Part shown: positions 37,641-50,393 of the stretch, piece after piece
How positions within the stretch are numbered: the stretch's first letter is position 1
Layout of the letters: every line of letters starts with the position of its first letter
Assembly (NCBI GenBank): GCA_028023455.1
Contig: JAQFVV010000285.1
Coordinates: 53,501-117,500, forward strand
Reading direction: 5' to 3'
DNA length: 64,000 nucleotides
Origin: Epiperipatus broadwayi
Lineage: Eukaryota > Onychophora > Udeonychophora > Euonychophora > Peripatidae
Made by a program: the position numbers and the translations under genes
Notes under the pieces: model-generated
The model's input: the letters and a program-made list of their open reading frames with translations, nothing else
Databases searched by the model: none
Told to the model about the DNA's origin: nothing

Positions 37641-38060
37641 CAATCATGTGTACAGTATTAGCAGTATGAAGTTATAAATGAAGGTGCAGAGAAAAAAATC
37701 TGCTGCTGCTAGTGTCACAATAGTAAAGTTTGAATTTACATGGAGGCAAGACCCAGCTTTTATGTCATTTATGGCCCATATGTGTACTAGATGGCTTTTC
37801 TGAAGTCTATTAAATTATAGAGACTAAATGGAGCTGACTGATACCTTCCTCCAAAATGTCAATGGAACATTATAGTATTCTACTATGGACATGATTATAG
37901 TGGATCAGCTTACCGAAAGATTCCAGTATTAACTGGATTGCTGTAAGATTACCATGCTATGTTGTATGCTGATTAATCTATATGCAGAGAAGCACAAACA
38001 TATATTTGCTGCCAGTCATATGAAATACATACAGTTGGTGAGTAGAATATTTGTTGAAAT
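37641..38060. other. Less AT-rich segment of unknown nature
   Basis: A run of ordinary-complexity sequence (for example GGAGGCAAGACCCAGCTTTT near 37742) without a useful frame on either strand and without a partner in the window. It could be a decayed repeat or unique sequence. Confidence 0.25.
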
Positions 38061-38658
38061 AACTTCATAATTAAAACCTTTAAATTACAAGATTGAAAAA
38101 TAATTAACTTTTGTCTAAATCATTCAACAAAAAATAAGATACGTTTCCAGTTTTATTTTATTAAAAAAAAAAAAACTCCAAAAATTCTTCTTTACTGAAG
38201 AACAAAAGAACTGGCTACATATTTTTAAAATGGTTACAATTAATAGAAATCTAAAAAAAAAAGAGGAACAAAACTTTTACAAGGACTATCAATGAAGTAA
38301 TATGTATATATTAAAAAACAACTTTTACTTACTTTAGAAACAATAAATTAATTAATATTTCTAGGGGGGTAATAATAATATGTGCAAATGTGTTAATTTT
38401 GGGTATGTTTTTCAACATCGAATTATATCTTGTAAAAATATATGGATTTATTAAGTTCATAAATTAACTAATGAAATTTTATTAGGAGATAAATGTCAGT
38501 ATGTACACACATTAGCATAGGTGCACATATATATTAAAATCAGATATTACCTATATATAAGTTAAAATTTTATTTATTATTAAAAATGAATTTTTATTTT
38601 TTTTATAAATCTATGACAATTCATATATGTTCATTTTATATTATATAGGCACATCTGT

Positions 38659-38703
<45 letters not shown>

Positions 38704-40240
38704 TATGTCTTATGTAAACCTATTGAGATATATGTAATTAATGTATTAACATTATTTTTTTGTATTATTTGAATCAAAATCAGAATGCCGAATTATATTT
38801 GTGGCATACTTAGCAGACCTTATTTTAATTTTATTATTGTTTCTAATTAATAAATTTATATTTCATTAAGTTATTCCAGTGAATTCATTCAATCCTAAAA
38901 TAGATTTGAAATATTATAAGTTATTATATGTTGGTATTATCACTTGATCACAGTATAAAGCTATTACTCACTGAGCTGGATTCATGCATAACAATCAGTT
39001 ATATAGATTGGAGTTTATGTTTAATGTTATGGACAAGTAGTTGATGATGATTTTATTACTTTTTTAATGCTGGATGGCACAGAGGGATATCCTTTAAAGT
39101 GCATGCACTACATTTTATTTAGTTTTTAATTATTAAAAATTAAGTTTATACTTGGCCAGTACATTAGGGTTGCTAAGTGGCCAGAAGGCATTGATGATGA
39201 TCAGCATGTTTGTGTATCCCAACATTATTTTTTTAATTGTTATATTCTGATGAATTAGCACTTAAATTTGTGCATCCAAATTATTGTTTATATTGCTGAC
39301 TTAAGTTTGGCAGTGGCTAAATAATTAGCCTGGTCTATAGTAGACCCATTTCAAATCCAGTCACAAGGTTGACTGTTGATTTTATTTTTTTGATAATTTC
39401 TCTGTAATACTGGTGAACTTATAGTTAGTCTTTGTTTTTGCTGATCTCTCATTCTCTCATGCTCATTATATTATATATTTTGTATTAATTGGGATTGATG
39501 ATGATCACACTAGGTTTACCTAAGAGTTTGTACTGTTATAATATATATATATATATTAAAAAGATTACATGTAAAAATATTTTAGCGATATTTTAAAATT
39601 GAAATAAAAATAAATCTTTAATTGTAAATGTTCACTTGTTTAAAAAAATAATTAATTACATTTAATCTTTTTATTGGAAACATTGATTTTTAAAAAAATG
39701 CTTCTCAAATAAACAAAACTAAATTGTAAACAATCTTTATTTAATATGCATGATTTTATTTTAAACACATTAGTCTGACATTTGAAATAATTGAAGATCT
39801 GAAAGCTAAAAATTTTAAATTAATAGATATAAAACATATTTACAATGAACACTTTTATTTAATTTTACTGTGAATTAAAAAGCCAGCTACAACAGCAATT
39901 GGGGTTTTTATATTTAATTTAAAATAAAAGTGTGGGGAGAGGTGAGTCCACAAATTAATTAAATTAATCCTTATTTTTTAGAAATTTTTTTTTATATCTA
40001 TTATAACAATATAACACTTTAAAATATAACAGTTGTGATTGCTGAAAATTTGAAACTTATCAAATTATAGTAATTTGCTATCTATATATACTGAACAAAT
40101 AATAAAGATATGTGTAAGAGATTGTGATTGGACCAATAAATATGTGCTAGTTCAGCACAAAATGCATATCTTGGGAATCATTTGTCTTTTTGATCAGTTG
40201 TTGGTCATATGTTTCAGTGATATGTAATAAAAGAAAAGTT
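38061..40240. other. AT-rich DNA with a (TA)n tract
   Basis: No gene. A pure TA tract lies at 38661-38702. Around 39308-39370 a weak tRNA-like arrangement (AGTGGCTAAATAATTAGCC, then TTTCAAATCCAG) could be an old SINE head, but no body or tail was recognised. Confidence 0.45.
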
Positions 40241-40254
40241 TGAAATACATATAT

Positions 40255-40735
40255 ATATATGTTGATTTTTTTCAAATCAGGGATTGTAGCGCCTCTACAA
40301 CCGTCCTTCTACCATTTTATCACCCAGTGGATGACTTGTGTGATCAAGTTGAAATGTCAGTATATCAATATTTAAATTTTTTAACATGGATGAACCCACA
40401 AAATATGTTTTATATATATATGTAATAATGCTCAAGGCTAAATGGATTTATAAATAACCATTAGAAACCAGTCAACACTTAGATAGTCCCAATATAGATA
40501 ATAATCAACAATCTCAAACTGTTGTCAAGGCAACCTCCTTTTACAAAACTTAGACAATACTTAATATAGATAATCAACAATCTCAAATTGTTGTCAAGGC
40601 AACTTTCTTTTAACACCTTTGTTGTGTTATGTTGTTGTTAAAAGGAGGTTGCCTTGACTACAGTTTAAATTTGTTGGTTGTTATTTATATTGAGATTGTA
40701 TAAGTATTGAATGGTTTCTAATGGTTTATATTATC
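40255..40735 (+). mobile_element. Penelope-like 3' relic with inverted tail units
   Basis: 40255-40415 matches the 3' coding end of the 28-kb relics: CDQVEM and then WMNPQNMF, paralleling the outward ends of both arms there. It is followed by the non-coding tail unit three times. Two copies are direct (40462-40545 and 40546-40617, each with TTGTCAAGGCAAC), and one is inverted (40630-40735, with GGTTGCCTTGAC). The inverted copies give an imperfect hairpin. This fits the rearranged tails described for Penelope-like elements. Confidence 0.62.
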
Positions 40736-41126
40736 ATTGATAAATGACAGAGTATCAAAACATGAAGTTAGTTTAAGTATATCTAAAAAATAATGTGTAT
40801 ATGAAGTCCAAATTGTACCATATATAATATGACTTACTTGAAAAAATGTAAGTTTCAAATGCATCTATAGTGAGAGAAATTGGTCTGATATCTAAACTGA
40901 TGGATGATTGAGATAAGATTGAGATAAAGTGAAAGATGCACTAATAAAAACAAAAACTTGCACTGTTTTTTTAAATTAAAACAACAAAACTTAATAATTT
41001 TGCCCAAGTAATAGAAGTTTTCAAATTTGTGGTGTTTGGATTAATGATAATTTGATTGCATTATTGAAAAACTTATCTTCCATAATTCTATTTAGGTAAA
41101 AATTAATTTTCTATATATAAACATTA
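40736..41126. other. AT-rich DNA, nothing recognised
   Basis: No gene or repeat was recognised. Confidence 0.5.
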
Positions 41127-41315
41127 TCTGGTAAAATAATAATACACACAGAAAAAGTAGTTTTTTTAAATATTTAGCTTTATTACTGCCTAGCATGCTT
41201 TCCATGTATTTTTTACTATATCATATTGATGACATTATTGAAAGCATTCTGGGTAGTAATAAAGCTAAATATTAAAGCAACTACCTTTTCTGTGTGTACT
41301 TCCATTTTACTAGAT
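41127..41315. mobile_element. 189-bp fold-back element (MITE-like)
   Basis: Arms 41143-41202 and 41239-41298 are inverted copies (ACACAGAAAAAGTAG against the CTACCTTTTCTGTGT end; AGCTTTATTACTGCC against GGTAGTAATAAAGCT). An outer pair, ATCTGGTAAAAT (41127-41138) and ATTTTACTAGAT (41304-41315), extends the symmetry. The spacer is about 36 bases. It is non-coding and the TSD is unclear. Confidence 0.7.
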
Positions 41316-41684
41316 ATTACGTTGGATCAGAAAAGAAGAAAATTAATACTATTGAATCATAAACTATTAGAAAAATAACCTACTATATTATTTTTTTCTT
41401 ATTAATAGAAGAAATTAGTAATGTGCATCTATTAATAAAAAAAATACAATTGTTTGTTTTTATAATAGTTTATACTATTTGTAAATGGAAACACATAATA
41501 CTGATAATAGTTATATTTTTTCAATTTTTATATAGACATATTTAGTAAAAAGAGGGAAAATTGGTTGTAGTTGGACGACTTATTAAATGAAACAAAAGAC
41601 TTTGGGAGTAGAGAATAGCATGATTTAAAGTTCCACAACTTGCATATAATAAATTAAAGGTAGGAATAATATTGATTCATATAT
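41316..41684. other. AT-rich DNA, nothing recognised
   Basis: No gene or repeat was recognised. Confidence 0.5.
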
Positions 41685-41827
41685 GTGACACGGATGGATA
41701 AAATAAGAAAATGTGCTGGGATGATGTGACAAATAGAAGCTAGAAATAAAAGAAGATGGATTGAATTTGAAGAGACCTTCATCCTGCAGTGGATCAATAA
41801 TAGTTGAAAATATGATGATGATGATGC
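41685..41827 (+). mobile_element. RTE tail fragment
   Basis: About 140 bases matching the last coding codons and 3' end of the RTE family (AAGATGGATTGAATTTG, then CATCCTGCAGTGGATCAATA) and ending in a short (GAT)n tail at 41811-41825. It is the most diverged RTE copy here. No TSD could be identified, consistent with age. Confidence 0.8.
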
Positions 41828-41934
41828 CATAAAAATGTTAAGAACTTTTAATGCATTTTCAATGCTCATTAGTCTTTTCAAAAGACAATATTTATTACCA
41901 CTTCAATAATGCATAAGATGGAATAACAGTATAA

Positions 41935-43060
41935 CTAAAAGTCTTTTCCTTCCTCATCTTGAAACCACCATCCAAGCCATATACTTCACTGATGGTGCCC
42001 TGCTAATCTTCATAGACCTCAAAGCATATCCATCATTCTGAATATTTAAATGAATTTCAAACATCAACTGGTTCCACAACACAAGTTCACAAGTCATCTC
42101 TATGGCAAATATCTATAGGTTGCAAACTACCATCTTTCATCAAGAGTAACTCTTCATTTTTTTCTTGGTAATCTGATTGCTCTATCCAAAATGCAACTAA
42201 GTTATCATAACACAATACAAAAATGACTGTATTTTGTCCAAAAATGTTGTATTTCATTGTTTAAGATTATATTGTGAATGCTATTCTTAGTGGAATACTC
42301 AACTACTATAACCCATGAATGTGGTTTTTTTAACAAGACATATAATAAACTTATAACTCTAATAAAATCATATATCTGAGGTTCATCTTCACATCCTCTA
42401 TCCACCAGAACAGTGTGCTTTCCCATATTCAAAGGAAGTCTCAATTTTATATGCCCCAAATCTCTTGTAATATATATTAGAGCCAAAATGTATATTGCAA
42501 CACTTACTAGTCCAATACTTAATAACATCCCTCTTCCAATACCATTGCTTATTTCAATTTCATATGTCAAACAGTCATTTTTCACAGATCATGCCATTGA
42601 GCATGCTAATTTATTAGATAAGTATAACATTAAGATTGGTATATCAGTTAAAGATTTAAACAAAATAGCTTATCCATGCAGACTTCTATCGAAACCCTAC
42701 CAGTTGTTAAAACTCTAACCAAGTTCCAAAACCTTTGTGCTCCAAAATTATGGTTGAACTTTCTTTTTAATTTACTACAGAGTACAATTCCAATCAAAAT
42801 ATTTCTTAATGATTGATTTATGTTAGATTTTGAACCTACATGTGTTTTGTGCAATAAAGTTCAAAAAGAAATGCTACACCTACATAGCTATCAATCCACA
42901 CTTAAGGACATCCTCTTACCCATTAAGTTGGTATCATGATGAAAAACAGACTGCCTTGTTTATAAAAAGAATCTACTGGAATTTCTGCAGCCATATTATA
43001 TTTTGGAATATAATAGATATTATACTAACTTTTTTATAATCACTGTGAAATTTCTATTCA
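41935..43060 (+). pseudogene. Decayed non-LTR retrotransposon, RT thumb to C-terminus
   Basis: Broken plus-strand frames with retrotransposon character. The 101-codon frame 42413-42718 includes FPIFKGSLNFICPKS, resembling the post-RT block of I-like ORF2 (FPFYKGSL-type in the 52.4-kb copy). A later frame near 42820-42885 encodes FEPTCVLCNKVQKEML, a CxxC that begins the C-terminal zinc motif, with the H/C end degraded. The RT core itself could not be followed. The opposite-strand frames (42205-42585, 42648-42854) are shadows. Confidence 0.5.
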
Positions 43061-43448
43061 CCTCTCAAATTTCATCCATTTCTTAGTGGTCTCTTCTTTT
43101 ACGGATTTTTTTTTTGTATTAAATATTTGATATAAAATCTGTGGTAAACTTTGATATGTATTAATAATTTTCTCCTATTATTAATTGAAAATATGACCAA
43201 CAAACATTTTCAGGTGATATTAAAAAAGGTCAAGCTGGAAACAAATTATTATTTTGCAGAGACTAGGTCATAAAGCCAAGTAAATAAAAACTTTTTCCTG
43301 AACTGAAGAATTGATAGATTCAGTGATTAATAGAGAGGATTAAAGATAATGTGGAAAATAAATTGCTTTTATAATTGTATTAAATGAAATTCTGGTCAAA
43401 TAATTTTACTTTTCTGAACTAAATTTTTCAATCAAGCAATTTATATCA

Positions 43449-43514
43449 AGCCTTGAAATCAGCATCACCTAAGACATTGACAGCCTTGAAATCAGCATCA
43501 CCTAAGACATTGAC
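43449..43514. repeat. Perfect 33-bp tandem duplication
   Basis: The unit starting AGCCTTGAAATCAGCATCAC occurs twice with no difference (43449-43481 and 43482-43514). This is recent slippage or unequal exchange. Non-coding. Confidence 0.95.
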
Positions 43515-43799
43515 AAAAAATAAATTTCAGCAAAGGATGCTGGTAGGTGGTAAAATGGTTTTAAAATATGGATTCAGTGGTTTGATAATATTAGTTTTGG
43601 TTAAATATTGGAATCAGTTTTGGAAAGATTAATTTTAACCCATCTCTATCAATAGAAAAACAAAATGTGTATGTATGCATAAATATAAAATAGATGAGGA
43701 TTCTCGCACATTAAAACACACACATTCATGCATATATATTGTAATGAAATATCTAACTGTATTATTCTCCATCCTCATAAATGAATTATAATGAATCAA

Positions 43800-44100
43800 G
43801 CCTCACATTTTAGGTGTCAATTGTAACGGATAAATATATATTAATTCAATCTAAATGAAGAAAAAAGGCCCCAAACATTGGTAGGCCAATTGTAATAGAA
43901 CAATAAAATATATTATCTCAAATAAAGAAAGAAAATACAATTTGCCCCAATCGTTGGGAAAGCCAATTGTAATGGAACAATGATATGTTATAAATAAAGA
44001 AAAGATTTGGATAAAACCTATCTATAAGATATATCTATGATGCACTCATAAATTAACCAAGCTTCAGGGTAACTTACCAATTATAATAAAATGTATGTGC
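43800..44100. repeat. Degenerate tandem repeat, ~75-80 bp units
   Basis: The motif CCAATTGTAATGGAACAA and variants recur at about 43812, 43887, 43965 and 44070. They are usually preceded by GGCCCCAAACATTGGTAGG-like sequence and followed by AAATAAAG-like sequence. Unit lengths vary from about 75 to 105 bases. It may be an old minisatellite or part of a repeat's internal tandem array. Confidence 0.5.
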
Positions 44101-47100
44101 CATGCAAGAAGAAATAACATATCTTCCATCATTCAACTCAATATAAATATTATACATATAAGAAATGTAATAACCTATATAATAGCATGTTTTACATATA
44201 TTAAATGAATAGAAACTACCTCAATATGAACATATTAAAAATATACTGTTATCTCGGCTAACTATATAAAATAAACTTAATAATGTAGAGCATTGACTAA
44301 AGTATGTTACTAATTAGTTCTCAGGGTTAATTTAACTTACAATTAATTATATGCCAAATATAATTTGGAACAAAAGGAATTTTATTGAATCCAAAATATA
44401 TCTATTCAATTGAAATTACCAATAATTTAATACTTTAATATCTGCTAGCTTGTAGAGCTGGTGTATTAAAAATAGAGAAAAATAAAATTAATAAAACTCA
44501 AAATCCCTCTTTTATATAAAATAAATGATATAGCTTTATTTCAACATTGCGACTTTAGATTTATAATAGCATACATATACATATCTGGGAAACATAATAA
44601 TAGTTTTTCTTTGCAAATACTCAATTTTTTTATATGTAAATTAACTATAAGGTTTAACAGTAACACTTATAATTTGCAATTTATATTCACATAGGAACTG
44701 TATAAGCTGTTATGAAATTGAGTAAATATACAAATAGATAAACAAATTGTAGATATCTTATTAAACGAGTAACTTAGATCATAGATGGATTTCTTTAATA
44801 TATGTTTTTTAAATACTACTTTAAAGTAGAAAATAACTAAATGACTAAATTAAGTAAATATAAATGGATTCAATGAATGAGCCATTTTATCAGAAGTCAT
44901 TTATACACACATAAGTTATAAATTCAATGTCCACATAATGTAAATCATCTAAATAAACATTTAAAAATAACTAAGTGGTTTACACCTACATTGGAACAGT
45001 TCTGGATGATCATAGCATATACATAAACATGTGTGGATTATACCAACTGGCCATATGCTTATAAATTCAAACATTTACAATTACAAAATATTATTGGTTG
45101 GTTTGTGAATGATTACAAATCATGATAGCACAAAACACAGACATTCTTATACTTTAAAGTACTAACATAACTGAGTGCATTCTAAAGGAATCACATTCTT
45201 TAAACAAACTTATCTTGACATTACATATTAAAATACAAGTAACCTCATCTACTATGGTGGAAAATTTAGTTTTAATTAAATCTCATGAGTGATAGACACA
45301 AAAAGTAGATTCCGTAATGCAACTAGCATAAATATATCAAAAGCATGGTAACTTCCAAAATAACACCTACATTTGAGGCAAAGTAAGATGCTTGGACCTT
45401 TTGTCTCAGCACATCAGGAAAATATATGGAGAGGCTCCGAAAACAACAACAATAGATACCTAGAAATATGTGATTACAATCACTGGAAACATAAGTACTA
45501 TCTACTCATGGATAACTACAATACAGATGGGGAATTTATCCACTCCATCCAGCAATAATAATAACTGTAATAAATAAGGCCTGACATACTAAGGCTATTC
45601 TACAACTAACAATACCAAGATAAAAACTTCACAATAGTGGATTAAAGTTATAACTATAATTTTCACCTCAATAAACAATAAGTAATGTCTGCACCAACAA
45701 ATAAATTCAAAAGTCAAGTGACTAAAATATAAATAAAGATAATGACTAACATGTGAAATAGTGGCATTAAGATATAATGCACACAAGTATGAACTATTAA
45801 ATATTTTACTATTAAATAATTAATGGATGTGAATAAAATGTAACAAGATTGTGAGAATAATAATTGAAGAACTAAAATAATTATTAAACAATGATATTAT
45901 TTATAAATACAGTTCTATAAATTTGTACATTTATACAATTCCTATGCAATGAAATATAATTTATTGCTTTCCAATTTAAATTGACAAATAACTTTTATTA
46001 TTTAGTACACCTGCATGCAAATGTGAATCAAATAAAAAGTAAAAAAATAAATAAATATATATTTATAATTACAACCTATTCGCGTAGTTTAAGCTATAAA
46101 ATGTCTTTAAAATAAATAAACAAACATATATACTAAAATCTACTTTCATCATTCTTATAATTTTAACATTCTCAAGAAATTTGTAAGTTAGTTTCCAAAG
46201 ATTTCAGTTGTATTTTTTTCATAAAGATATATTTAAATGTTACACACACAAAAAAAATAATAATAGACAATAAAAAAAAATAAAAAAATTTTTTGTTACC
46301 ATCTAACTGCTTTAGGGTCCTGTCATTTTCAAATCAGCCAATTATTTCCTAGCACTTTCACTTATTTTATTCATCCTAAAATAGCTCGAAATGATGTAAA
46401 ATATGTACATATTACAAGTAAATTAATAGATTTGCTTCTTGTTGTTACAATTAATTTCAGTCATTTCCTGGATATTCAATTATATACGCGGTTAAGTTGA
46501 ATATTATTTTTGGATCATTAAGAAATTTGGAAGTTATAATAGAATGTATCAATACAGTTATGATAGCTATTTTTTTAAACTTATTTAAGAATGCTGGTTT
46601 ACTTTTGAGGTTTTATGCTTCACAAAGTTTCCAATGTTGTTAGATGGACAAGTAGAGAGGCAAACGCCTCAAAATGATAAAGTTGAACTTAGCAAATCAA
46701 ATTTAGTATTAATTCTTAATCCAATAATTTTTGTAAGGAAATTTATAAGAAAAATTTGGAGAAAAGACTAATGAAAGTTATGACTTTTTTTATTAACTAA
46801 AAAATAATAATGATGACGATTTTCCTGAGTTCCATAACCAGCTCTCTCCTATTGCTGTAAATTCATGTGCCGATTTAAAAAAAATCTTTAACATCATTGT
46901 TTAGCAGTTTTAAAATATTTATTAAATAGCAAAATAAAAGAAAAAATAATGTCAATAAAAAAAAAAAATACATATATATTACATTGAAAAATTTATGTCA
47001 TAATTTACAAATCAAATGAATATTTAAACAACCATAATAATACTACTATATCTTTTATATTTTAAAAATAAATAAATAAAGGTACAATATAATTATATTT

Positions 47101-47380
47101 AGCAATTTAAATACCACTGCTAATGATTATTTCTTTACACACTCTCATAATTATATACATATATTGCCATTATAATGATCTATTTCAAACAAAGCATATA
47201 TCATAATAAATAAATAAACCTGAACTAAATAACAATAAAACAATTAATACCAACACTAACAACTTATTTACAAATCCTTAAGTAAAACTATATCAAAGAC
47301 ATTTTTTAAAACCATACTAGAGCTTCAAAAAGTAAGGATGGATTTTCTATCCTGTACAATATATACTTACACACACAAAA
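44101..47380. other. AT-rich DNA, nothing firm
   Basis: No supported gene. 44372-44390 repeats the 17-base string AAGGAATTTTATTGAA that also opens the 3' end of the I-like element at 11.1 kb, which may mark another tail, but no coding remnant follows. The 61-codon frame at 45373-45558 has no recognisable domain. Confidence 0.4.
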
Positions 47381-47419
47381 CATCATCATCAGCATCATCA
47401 TCATCAACCATTATCAATC

Positions 47420-47926
47420 CATTGCAGGATGAAGATCTCTCCAAGTTCAATCCATCTTCTCTGATGTTTAGCTTCTCTCCTCGACATCACTCCAGCACAC
47501 TTGCCTTTTATCATCCATACATCTCACATGTGGTCTCTTTCTGGGTCTTTTACAATCTCTTGGATTCCAGTTTAAAATTTCAATTGTCCATCTATTATCA
47601 TCTCTTCTAGCACAATTCCATTTCAATCTTTTAATTTTTTCAATAAGGTTAGTAACACCTGTTTGTTGTCTTACCCATACATTGCGTTTTCGATCTCTTC
47701 TTGTTACTCCCAACATACATCTCTCCATACTCCTTTGAGTGGTCTGAAGTCTCTGTATTGTTCTTCTATTAAGTGTCCAAGTCTCAGATCCATAAGTAAG
47801 AACTGGTAAAACACATTTGTTAAAAACCATCCTTTTCAAACACATAAGCATATTTCCTTTTAGTATCAAGTTATTTCTACCAAAAGCACTCCAAACAAGG
47901 TTAATTCTATGATTAATTTCCTCCAT
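47420..47926 (-). pseudogene. RTE ORF2 C-terminal part, shifted frame
   Basis: A 152-codon frame (47468-47926) that continues the RTE protein after the frameshift, overlapping the upstream frame by 14 bases. It has NNLILKGNM, NKCVLPVLTYGSETWTLNRR and DLIEKIKRLKW-like sequence. The conserved WSGHIARR block of the sister copy is shortened to NCARR by a 12-base in-frame deletion near 47607. A further shift near 47500 brings the stop, and homology carries on to about 47420. The loss of the GHI motif adds to the evidence that this copy is dead. Confidence 0.9.
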
Positions 47927-50393
47927 ATGTTTCCATCTGTATTAATAAACCAAGGTATTTGTAACTGTTAACTTCTTCTAATTCTTCATAATCAATCTTT
48001 ATTTTCATATTTTGAGCAAATCGATTAAACATTACTTTAGTCTTTTTAACATTTATTTTTAGTCCTACTTTTCTACTTCCATATGCTAACTCCTGCAACA
48101 TTTCCTGCAGCTCTGAAGCATTATTTGCAAAAACAACTACATCACCTGCGAAATCTAAATGACTTAAATATTCTCCATTTACTTTCACTCCTTTAGTTTC
48201 CCATTTTAATCCACAAAATACTTCTTGCAGCACAGCTGTAAAGAGTTTTGGAGATATGGAGTCACCTTGTCTTACACCTTTCTCAATGTTGATTTTTCCA
48301 GTATCATTATGTAATCTAATTGTTGCTGTTGCATTTTTATAAATATTCTTTAAAATATGACAATATCCTGGATCTATACCTTGACGATCCAATAATTTAA
48401 TCACTGAAGAAATGTGTATAGAATCGAATGCCTTTTCATAATCTACAAATCCAAAACATAATGACAACTCATATTCATTTGTCCTTTCTATGACTTCTCT
48501 CAATACCTGAATATGATCTATTGTACTAAAACCACTTTTAAATCCAGCTTGTTCTCTTGGTTGGTGGAAATCCAAAGTTCTCTGTAGACGAGTTGTAATT
48601 ATCTTGGTAAATTTTTTATATAAAACTGATAAAAGGCTGATAGGTCTGTAATTTCTAATATCTTCTTTATCACCTTTTTTAAATATTAATATTATTACTG
48701 CATTCTTCCAATCTTCCGGTACATCTTTATCATTTAGACATTTGGTATATAACTTTGCTAAAATTGTTTCTATTTCTTCACCTGCTTCTTTTAATATATC
48801 AATTATAATTCCATCATTTCCTGGAGCCTTTCCTTTCTTCATACACTTAATTGCATGTCTCACTTCTTCATTTAAAATTCTGGGCAATTCGGAAGATGTA
48901 ATAGATAAAGGAGATACTTGTTCTTTATTACTATATAATTCTTGATAAAAATCTTTTACCAATTTCATGATGTCATCTCTCTTTTTAGTAATAATTCCAT
49001 CTTTTTTTCTTATTGCAGATATAAATTTCCTACCAATACCAAAATGTTGTTTAACATTTTTGAGACTTTTATTTTCTTCTACAGCTTTCCTTGCTATTTC
49101 ACAGTTATACTTTCTTATATCATTTTCAACTCTTTTCCGTACCATTTTACAAAATTCGAGATATTCAATTCTTTTTAATACATCATTTTTGTATATCTTC
49201 ATATTCCTTCTTTTCTTCATAAATTCTCTAGTCTCAGTAGAAATTTTATTAGTCGATTGCTGCTTTTTTCTACCAGCTATGTTTGTTGCAGTTTTTAAAA
49301 GTGTATCAGTTATTTTCATATTAATTTCATTCAAATCTGAATCATGTTCAAAATCTCCTAACACTTGAAACCTATTTGTAAGTTCTAATTTAAATTCATT
49401 AGAATGTTTCTGACGATTAGGAATATCAACTGTAAATATTGTTTTTTTTAATAATTTTTGTCTCTCTAGTTTTACATTAACACATAACTTACACCTTACT
49501 AATCGATGATCACTTCCTGTGTTAAATTTATTAAGAACATTACAATATTGAAATATGTATTTTCTGTTAATCAAAATATAATCCAATTCTGCTGTACCTT
49601 CATTTGGATGCTTCCATGTCCATTTCCTTTTAACATTTTTCTCAAAAAATGAATTCATAATATAAAGTTTTTCTTTTTCTGCAAACTCCACAAGTCTATG
49701 TCCTCTCTCATTTCTATTACCATAACCAAAATTACCTACAGCAATTTCATCTTTCATTTGTCTACCAATTCTATCATTAAAGTCTCCCATAACAATTTTA
49801 AAATGTTGTTTACTCTGATCAAAAGCCTTTTGTACATCCATATAAAAATCTTCTACTACTTCATCACTATGAGAACTTGTTGGGGCATAAACCTGAATAA
49901 TCTGCATTTGGTATCTGCTATTAAGTTGTATAACTAATCTTGCCACTCTGTCCAATACACCATCAATCTCCACAATATTGTTCTTCCACTTTTTATTTAT
50001 AATGAATCCTACTCCACTTGTATTTCCAATATGTGTGCCTTTATAATAGAGTATATGTCCACTTTTTAAATCAATTGTTTCTTCTCCTTTTCTTCTAACT
50101 TCACAAAGTCCAATAATGTCCCATTTAATATAAGACAGTTCTTCTTCTAATTCTTGCAATCTTCCTTCACTTGAAAGTGATCTGCAGTTGTAAGTACCGA
50201 AATAAAAAGTCGTCATCAAATGGCAGCCTGGGTCCACAATCAGGGGATTCTTAGCACCCTCCGCCTTCGGCCACCAACCGCTGCCTTGGTTGGTGACTTT
50301 ACTGCCTCCTAGGAATAAGGGCCATGCTTTATTTTTGTCTGTCATAATTGTATATGTATTGGAAAAATATTTATCATTTACACAAACATTCAT
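47913..50393 (-). pseudogene. RTE ORF2: endonuclease plus reverse transcriptase, disabled
   Basis: An 826-codon open frame. Residues 62-300 form an apurinic-type endonuclease with all active-site blocks: N69 (TYNCRS), E98 (LCEVRR), Y169 (VYAPTS), D204/N206 (GDFN), D271 (ELDYIL), D295-H296 (GSDHR). The RT follows: KGKAPGNDGI, NYRPISLL, FVDYEKAFDS and GVRQGDSISP. The catalytic box is LDFAGDVVVF, residues 748-751, so one catalytic Asp of FADD is Gly. Verified in the codons: GGT replaces GAT at 48144-48146. The frame ends early because of a 4-base and a 1-base deletion relative to the 21.6-kb copy, around 47935-47960. The true start is uncertain; the conserved part begins near residue 60. Confidence 0.93.

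Noticed and set aside
44372-44390. Second 3' tail of the I-like element
   Set aside because: Only a 17-base AT-rich match to the sequence at 11.1 kb and no adjoining coding remnant, so chance cannot be excluded.
45373-45558. 61-codon frame as a gene
   Set aside because: Asn/Tyr-rich, short and isolated; consistent with chance in AT-rich DNA.
48742-49937. Plus-strand frames of 67-133 codons
   Set aside because: Antisense shadows of the long RTE ORF.
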